From: Lachnospiraceae bacterium UBA4317
GTDB taxonomy: Bacteria; Bacillota_A; Clostridia; Lachnospirales; Lachnospiraceae
Length of the DNA: 10,880 nucleotides
NCBI GenBank assembly: GCA_002394525.1
Contig: DGUF01000227.1
Location: 6,151-17,030, forward strand
Direction of reading: 5' to 3'
Shown here: in pieces, positions 6,825-10,880 of the stretch
Position numbering within the stretch: position 1 is the first letter of the stretch
Layout: the number at the start of each line of letters is the position of its first letter
Notes under the pieces: generated by a model
The model's database searches: none
The model's input: only the letters and a program-made list of their open reading frames with translations
Told to the model about the DNA's origin: nothing
Made by a program: the position numbers and the translations under genes

Positions 6825-7168
6825 CTGTAACTTCTCCTTTCGTTAAAAATCCCCAGTAATAGTTTATATTTCACAGCCTCGAACACCTGTAGCCTCAAGT
6901 ACTGTGTTCATCACACTTATCAGGTATTTTAGCGAAAGGAACCCGGATTGTTTTGTATTTTTTTTGTAAAATTAGTAGCTTTAGACAGGACATGGGAAAA
7001 CATTATTCCATCTCTCCACCTGCCGCCGGCAGGCGGAAAGCCGCCTCATTTTTGCTGCTTCAGCTCCAGCCATGCGTGCCGCACCCGCCGCCGGTTCCGA
7101 CTTCAGATATGCGCCGCGAAAAACATCTCACGTTTTCGAGGCGGGCCACACTGTAACACTGCCGGCCC
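6825..7168. other. Intergenic region between regulator and corrinoid protein genes
   Basis: This gap of 344 bp holds no convincing gene. Near the corrinoid gene it has two AGCCTC-A/G-A motifs 16 bp apart (6875-6883 and 6891-6898), possible half-sites for the AraC-type regulator. An A/T-rich TATAAA-like -10 lies close by, but no matched -35 was found. At about 7019-7047 there are overlapping GC-rich hairpins (CCTGCC/GGCAGG and GGCGG/CCGCC). A TCATTTTT follows on the plus strand only, so a minus-strand terminator for the regulator is not evident. Read-through from the regulator is possible. Confidence 0.5.
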
Positions 7169-8419
7169 CTACCTGTACTGCCTGGGCGTCAGGCCGGTAT
7201 ATTTTTTAAAGACCTTGGTAAAATAGCTCTGGTCCCGGTATCCGCAGGCAATGGCGATCTCGATGATGGCGTAATCGGTATTGGAAAGAAGCCTCTCCGC
7301 CTCCTCGACCCGGATCCGGTTCAGGTGTTCCTTGAACGTCACGCCGGTCACCTGGCGGAAGAGCATGGACAGGTAGGAGGCATTGATATGAAGCTCTTCG
7401 GCGACACTGGCCAGGGTGATGTCCTCGGAAAAATGCCGGGCAATGTACTCGGCGGCGCTCTTGACGATCCTGTTGTTTTTATCCGTATTCAGAAACAGGT
7501 TGTCGGTAAAGATCTCTATGTTGTCCTGCAGCGTATAACAGATGTCGTAGACGCTGCCCGCCCTCGAGATGGCTATGATCAGGCGCTGGTTCAGGTCCAG
7601 GACCATGTTGGAGTCGGCGCCCCGGTTGATCGATGCGCGGGACAAAAGAGAACAGAGCTCGATGATCCGGATCTTGATCTTATCCGTATCATGGCCTTCA
7701 TAGAGCAGGATATGGCCAAGCAGCTTGTTGAGGATCTCTCTGGCCTTGCTGGCGTGGTTGATCTTGATAGCGCTGATCAGTTCGTTTTCCAGATCGACAG
7801 GGTAACTTCGTCCGTCCCGGACCCCGCTGTTTTTGTACAGCTGGATCGATTCGTTGATCCTGGACTGCTGCAGAAGCTTCTCCTTGTTGGAAAGGATCAT
7901 GTCCCTGCTCTCCACCAGGATGCTTCTCATCAGAAAACGGAAGAGAGTGCTGATCTGGGTCACCTGATCAGGAGAAAAGACAGGAATCTCCCGGGAATAG
8001 TATGTCAGCCGCGCCAGCCCGCCCGCCGGTATCTGATTTCCGCTGGTGACCTCCCTGATCAGGGCCGCATCCGGTTTTTCCATGAGAAAAGGTCCCGCGA
8101 TCACACTGCCGAAGAGCTTTCCCTTTATCACCGTGGGATAGACGATATGGTTCATCCCGGAGTGACATGCAAAAATATAAGCCTGGCCGAAGCCCATGGA
8201 CATGGACGCCGCGTGGGCGTGCTCCTGGGCACATGTCCTGCCGCTCTTATTGTGTCTGTGGAATTCCGTGCAATAATCATAGACCTGGCCGAACAGAAGG
8301 AGATCCTCCCCCCTCTCTCCGGTCAGCCGCACGGTCAGCCCGGTGACCTCATGGAAGGCCCTGAGCATTTCTTCTATATCCTTCCGGGAAATATATTTAA
8401 ATAAATGGTTTTTTTCCAT
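7169..8419 (-). CDS. PocR-domain AraC-family transcriptional regulator
   Basis: This protein of about 416 residues has an N-terminal PocR-type sensor domain (roughly 7-165) with conserved cysteines C50, C63 and C85 in YDYC, GRTC and FACHSGM contexts, followed by GKLFGSVIAGPF. A middle helical region follows. A C-terminal AraC double helix-turn-helix covers about the last 100 residues, with ASVAEELHINASYLSMLFRQ and a second helix pair ending in the family GLTPRQYR. PocR domains are known in regulators of corrinoid-dependent catabolism such as propanediol use. It probably activates the corrinoid genes downstream in response to a small molecule. AGAGGA lies nine bases before the ATG at 8419. An ATG at 8425 is close behind but too near that site, and one at 8569 overlaps the promoter and is rejected. 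Confidence 0.9.
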   Translation of the reverse strand: MEKNHLFKYISRKDIEEMLRAFHEVTGLTVRLTGERGEDLLLFGQVYDYCTEFHRHNKSGRTCAQEHAHAASMSMGFGQAYIFACHSGMNHIVYPTVIKGKLFGSVIAGPFLMEKPDAALIREVTSGNQIPAGGLARLTYYSREIPVFSPDQVTQISTLFRFLMRSILVESRDMILSNKEKLLQQSRINESIQLYKNSGVRDGRSYPVDLENELISAIKINHASKAREILNKLLGHILLYEGHDTDKIKIRIIELCSLLSRASINRGADSNMVLDLNQRLIIAISRAGSVYDICYTLQDNIEIFTDNLFLNTDKNNRIVKSAAEYIARHFSEDITLASVAEELHINASYLSMLFRQVTGVTFKEHLNRIRVEEAERLLSNTDYAIIEIAIACGYRDQSYFTKVFKKYTGLTPRQYR

Positions 8420-8557
8420 AACCATCCGTCCTCTGAGAGCTTCCACAAATCTGTCCTGTGGTCCTGCCGGGCTTTTTGAAAGCGCAGTCCGTGGAATCGT
8501 GCCCGGAGTTCCGGCAGCTCCGCTGCATTTCATCCACATTGTACAAAAACCCTTTTT

Positions 8558-8580
8558 ATTATAGCACATTGCTCTGAGCA
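8558..8580 (-). promoter_or_regulatory. Promoter of the PocR/AraC gene with palindromic operator candidate
   Basis: The minus strand shows TATAAT (8558-8563) preceded by TGC, a consensus extended -10. About 6 bp upstream of the -10 is an 11-bp palindrome TGCTCAGAGCA (8570-8580), between the -10 and the expected -35 position. Such placement suits repression or autoregulation. No good -35 is visible, as is usual with extended -10 promoters. It implies a leader of about 130 nt. Confidence 0.6.
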
Positions 8581-8615
8581 GTTTGTCCCTTATATCGCTT
8601 TCTGTTTGCCGCCGC

Positions 8616-8744
8616 TCATGCCTGTGCTGCTGACACAGTCTTTTCTTTTGCTGTCACAGTCTCTTCTTTTGCTGTCACAGTCTTTTCACCTGCTGTCACA
8701 GCCTCTTTGCCGCCGCCTGCTCTTCGGAATCGCGGCAGCAACAT
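8616..8744 (-). CDS. Possible 42-residue repeat peptide or gene remnant
   Basis: An ATG at 8744 opens a 42-codon frame rich in a seven-residue repeat of the type K-E-x-T-V-T-A, ending in a TGA. It starts 24 bp downstream of the T-run of the cbiK terminator and has no recognisable ribosome binding site or promoter. The frame stays open because the DNA repeat is 21 bp long. It could be a decayed tail of a larger gene, a small expressed peptide or chance. I do not recognise a family and give no function. Confidence 0.2.
   Translation of the reverse strand: MLLPRFRRAGGGKEAVTAGEKTVTAKEETVTAKEKTVSAAQA
8628..8711. repeat. Four tandem 21-bp repeats
   Basis: Units at 8628-8648, 8649-8669, 8670-8690 and 8691-8711 share the core TGCTGNCACAGNCTNTT with a few substitutions and no indels. 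The period is an exact multiple of three. It lies between the cbiK terminator and the regulator promoter. Divergence is greatest in the fourth copy. Confidence 0.92.
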
Positions 8745-8767
8745 AGGGGGCGTTTTGCGCAGTATGC

Positions 8768-8811
8768 AAAAACAGCCCGCATAAAAGGATTTATTCCTTC
8801 CATGCGGGCTG
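8768..8811 (-). terminator. Intrinsic terminator of the cbiK-like gene
   Basis: On the minus strand CAGCCCGCAT (8802-8811) pairs perfectly with ATGCGGGCTG (8773-8782). A further AAGGA/TCCTT pairing lies inside, and a TTTTTG run follows. It sits 55 bp after the stop codon and should isolate this transcription unit from the regulator gene. Confidence 0.9.
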
Positions 8812-8865
8812 CGGAATCCGGTTCAGACAGTGCCTGTCACTCTGTCACAGCTGTCTTATGGCTGA

Positions 8866-10227
8866 TCACTGCATGACAGCTGCGGTGTGGGCCTTGTAGA
8901 TCTCCTGGATGGCAGGGATCCTACCCAGGCCTGCGATCTGGCAATCGATGGACTCGAAGCTGCCGTCCGCCGTGAACATGCTCTTCCAGGAATCCTCTTC
9001 GTCACCGGCCATGTCGTTGTTGGCGTGGTCGCCTGCGACGACCATGAGGGGACGAAGGATGACCTTGGTGAAGCCGGCCTCTTTGACCTTCGCGATGACG
9101 GCCTCACAGGCTGTATCCTCGGGCTCGCCCTCGACGGTTCCGACAAAGACGTTGGTGTAGCCCAGCTCATTCATCTGGGTCTGCATCTGGTCGTAAGTGA
9201 TGCTTGCGGTGTGGGAGGTGCCATGGCCCATCAGGACCAGAGCCACGCCGTCAGCTGCAGCTGCCGCCGCATCGTCGTAGCCTGCGGTCTGCATGGCCTC
9301 TGCCACGACTGCCTCTGCTGCCGCCGCCTTGTCCTCGTTGACAACGGTCGTGTCCTCGCCGACTTCGCCCAGAAGGGGCTCGGCAACTGCGACGGAATCG
9401 AAGTTGTCCTTCACGGCATCGAGAGCCGCGATGAGACTGTCGTACTCTGCGCCGTGCATCAGGTGAGTGGGCTGGACGATCAGGTTCTTGACGCCGTTGT
9501 CCATGGCGCGCTGAAGGGCCTGCTCCATGTTATCGATCTTCTCGCCGTCCCTTGCAAGGACATGGTTGGCAATGATCTGGGAGGTGAAGGCTCTGCGCAC
9601 AGCCCAGTCGGGATATGCCTCCTGAAGAGCAGCCTCGATGCCGCCGATATCCTGGGCACGGCTCTCGTTGAAGGAGGTGCCGAAGCTGACGACCAGCAGC
9701 TCGTTCTCACCGATCTCGTCGGCATTGCGGGGGTCGTCCGCAGCCGCGTCGCCGGTGTCGGCGCCGAAATAGTCGGGGCTCGCCTCTTCGCCCTCGACCA
9801 TGGCCTTCTGGGCATCGGTCAGCTTGTCCCAGCCCTCTTTCGCCGCGGCACACTGGGCCTCGGTCTCAGGTGTCCACTCCTGTACATAAATATCATCGAT
9901 CATTTTTGCCACTGCAGCCGCTGCCTCCTCGTCAGTCATTGCGGTCTCCTGCGCGGTCGCCCCTGTCGAGGCGACAACTGCATCTTGCTCAGTCGCTGCC
10001 TCGGCTGCGGGTGCCTCTGCAGCCTGCGCGGTATCCGCTGCGGGCGCCTCAGCCTCAGGTGCCTCAGCTTCTGCTTCAGGTGCCTCGGCCTCTGCCCCGG
10101 GAGCTTCCTGGGCTTCTTCCGTCTTCTCCTCAGCTGTAGAGCTGCTCTGTGCGCTTCCGCCACAGCCGGCCAGCATAGCCGCTGTCACTGCCGTCGCCAG
10201 AAGGACCGCCGCAAGTTTCTTTTTCAT
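8866..10227 (-). CDS. cbiK: Surface lipoprotein form of CbiK (sirohydrochlorin cobaltochelatase)
   Basis: This is a 453-residue protein. The signal peptide has MKKK, a hydrophobic core and lipobox MLAGC (Cys22 predicted lipidated). A Glu/Ala/Pro low-complexity tether follows to about residue 95, then a small helical segment (about 100-145, WDKLTDAQKAMV). The chelatase domain runs from about 175 to the end. It shows SFGTSF (181-186), MGHGTSH (333-339), VEGEPE, and VAGDHANNDMAGDEEDSWK. His335, Glu366 and His401 correspond to the metal-binding trio of anaerobic CbiK. Known CbiK inserts cobalt into sirohydrochlorin in the cytoplasm (about 265 residues). Here the enzyme appears anchored outside the membrane. 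The ATG at 10227 follows AGGAGGA. A cobalamin riboswitch and its terminator precede it, so B12 should repress it. The actual substrate outside the cell is unknown; demetallation or tetrapyrrole/metal binding are alternatives. Confidence 0.9.
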   Translation of the reverse strand: MKKKLAAVLLATAVTAAMLAGCGGSAQSSSTAEEKTEEAQEAPGAEAEAPEAEAEAPEAEAPAADTAQAAEAPAAEAATEQDAVVASTGATAQETAMTDEEAAAAVAKMIDDIYVQEWTPETEAQCAAAKEGWDKLTDAQKAMVEGEEASPDYFGADTGDAAADDPRNADEIGENELLVVSFGTSFNESRAQDIGGIEAALQEAYPDWAVRRAFTSQIIANHVLARDGEKIDNMEQALQRAMDNGVKNLIVQPTHLMHGAEYDSLIAALDAVKDNFDSVAVAEPLLGEVGEDTTVVNEDKAAAAEAVVAEAMQTAGYDDAAAAAADGVALVLMGHGTSHTASITYDQMQTQMNELGYTNVFVGTVEGEPEDTACEAVIAKVKEAGFTKVILRPLMVVAGDHANNDMAGDEEDSWKSMFTADGSFESIDCQIAGLGRIPAIQEIYKAHTAAVMQ

Positions 10228-10271
10228 GCTTTCCTCCTCTTCTGTACAGCCGGACCGGTCCGGTGTACTTC

Positions 10272-10303
10272 AAAAAAACGCCCGCGACAGCCTGCCGCGG
10301 GCG
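10272..10303 (-). terminator. Riboswitch leader terminator before cbiK
   Basis: An 8-bp all-GC stem (CGCCCGCG with CGCGGGCG), a nine-base loop and seven Ts lie on the minus strand, 44 bp upstream of the start codon. It is the likely expression platform of the second riboswitch. The loop contains GGCAGG, complementary to CCUGCC in the B12 box, which may be coincidence. Confidence 0.88.
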
Positions 10304-10355
10304 GAGGAGAACACTTCAGATAACGAAAAAAACGACAGATGTGTTATCCCTGCCG

Positions 10356-10388
10356 AAAAAGCGGGACCACCATCAGGTCTTTTCCCGC
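10356..10388 (-). terminator. Second, weaker terminator-like hairpin in the cbiK leader
   Basis: GCGGGA pairs with TCCCGC. After an asymmetric internal loop, ACC pairs with GGT, and the hairpin is followed by TTTTT. It lies between the aptamer and the stronger terminator. It may be a first termination point or part of the switching fold. Confidence 0.45.
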
Positions 10389-10445
10389 CGAATCTGTATC
10401 TGACTGTCTTCCCGGCCGTGCCTCGCAGCCGCAGACATGACAAGT

Positions 10446-10636
10446 CACAGGCAGGTCTCCTGGCTTATGACGATCGGCAGCAGGGATCCATTTGAACCGG
10501 TTCCCTCCGGCGCGCCTTCCCGGCCCGCGGCCAGTGGCACAAAGCGCCTTGCCCGTCATTTACAGTTGCGGGACAGCACAGGTCTCTCACCTGTTTCCCT
10601 TTTCAGCGGGTCCGCAGCCGGTCCCGCCACCTGTGG
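10446..10636 (-). ncRNA. Cobalamin riboswitch aptamer (leader of cbiK-like gene)
   Basis: The minus-strand RNA has the B12 box AAGCCAGGAGACCTGCC, the core AAAAGGGAAACAGGTGAGAG, an AACUGUAAAUG segment and a closing P1 helix CACAGG/CCUGUG. It is 191 nt. It shares the core with the aptamer at 3476-3656 but differs in peripheral stems, so it is not a recent duplicate. It should repress the chelatase lipoprotein when cobalamin is abundant. Confidence 0.95.
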
Positions 10637-10655
10637 CTTAACAACAACGCTTAAT

Positions 10656-10661
10656 ATTATA
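10656..10661 (-). promoter_or_regulatory. Extended -10 promoter of the cbiK leader
   Basis: TATAAT is preceded by TGC on the minus strand, a consensus extended -10. It would start transcription near 10649, about 13 nt before the aptamer P1 stem. The -35 region (about 10679-10684) is poor, as is common for extended -10 promoters. Confidence 0.7.
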
Positions 10662-10716
10662 GCAGACCGGACAGGACTTTCTGGTAATTTTCCATGAAAA
10701 TTAGAAGATTTTTGTT

Positions 10717-10864
10717 TCTATTCACAGCCAGTAAGTTCGAGGCGTTTTTGCATGGCTTTTTTCATGCAAAAACCCGAGTGAAACGGCGAAAATCGTGCGC
10801 ATAAGCGCATTGGAATACGATTTTCGCAAGTTACTATCACAGTTCCGAAGGGACTGTGAATAGA
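10717..10864. repeat. Terminal-inverted-repeat element with three hairpins
   Basis: An 11-bp perfect inverted repeat (TCTATTCACAG at 10717-10727, CTGTGAATAGA at 10854-10864) bounds 148 bp. Inside are three hairpins: 10744-10773 (11-bp arms), 10786-10827 (11-bp arms with an inner GC stem) and 10837-10859 (10-bp arms with one G-T). No coding frame is evident. The form fits a small non-autonomous mobile element or repeated structured unit. The first hairpin could also act as a terminator for a gene beyond the window. Confidence 0.6.
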
Positions 10865-10880
10865 TAATATGAAGTGACCT

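Noticed and set aside
7019..7047. Terminator after the regulator gene
   Set aside because: The GC-rich hairpins have no T-run on the minus strand. The only T-rich tract follows on the plus strand, where there is no gene to terminate.
7325..8404. Plus-strand open frame opposite the PocR/AraC gene
   Set aside because: The opposite strand has unmistakable PocR and AraC helix-turn-helix sequence. This frame has no recognisable domain or start signal.
8420..8569. Longer N-terminus for the PocR/AraC regulator
   Set aside because: The first ATG overlaps the promoter -10 region, the added residues look non-coding, and the ATG at 8419 has the best spaced ribosome binding site.
8628..8711. CRISPR-like array
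   Set aside because: The four 21-bp units are directly adjacent with no unique spacers, and no cas gene is present.
8832..8857. Short GTCAC/TGTCAC repeats after the cbiK stop
   Set aside because: The matches are short and irregular, and do not form a convincing palindrome or share enough with the 4378 element to call a copy.
8887..10323. Long plus-strand open frame opposite the cbiK-like gene
   Set aside because: The frame is Cys/Leu/Gly-biased and mirrors the Ala-rich tether and chelatase domain on the other strand. It also runs through the leader terminator and has no ribosome binding site.

Overview
The window looks like chromosomal DNA from a GC-rich anaerobic Firmicute, probably a Lachnospiraceae-type gut clostridium. 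The grounds are Gram-positive-style lipoproteins with LAGC lipoboxes, strong AGGAGG ribosome binding sites, a corrinoid-protein/activator gene pair typical of acetogen-like Clostridia, and clostridial-looking palindromic repeats. The taxon is inferred, not proven. All seven confident genes lie on the minus strand, so transcription runs from high to low coordinates, and every module concerns corrinoid (vitamin B12-type) cofactors.

Layout in transcription order: (1) 10880-10640: a hairpin-rich stretch bounded by an 11-bp inverted repeat, then an extended -10 promoter. (2) 10636-8768: a cobalamin riboswitch, one or two leader terminators, a lipoprotein form of the CbiK cobaltochelatase and a strong terminator. 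(3) 8744-8616: a stretch with four exact-length 21-bp repeats that could encode a 42-residue peptide. (4) 8580-7169: promoter and gene of a PocR-domain AraC-type regulator. (5) 6824-3777: a corrinoid methyl-carrier protein, a ferredoxin/ASKHA corrinoid-activating protein and a Cys-rich DUF2284 protein. (6) 3690-53: a second cobalamin riboswitch with a visible terminator and antiterminator, then lipoprotein, permease and ATPase of a BtuFCD-like ABC importer.

A coherent reading is that the riboswitches shut down the importer and the surface chelatase when B12 is plentiful. Imported or remodelled corrinoid would charge the carrier protein, the activator would return inactive cob(II)amide to the Co(I) state, and the PocR regulator would sense a substrate or product. 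The substrate-specific methyltransferase normally paired with such a carrier is not in this window. The least explained parts are the extracytoplasmic chelatase, the methyltransferase-less carrier/activator operon and several palindromic or repeated intergenic elements.
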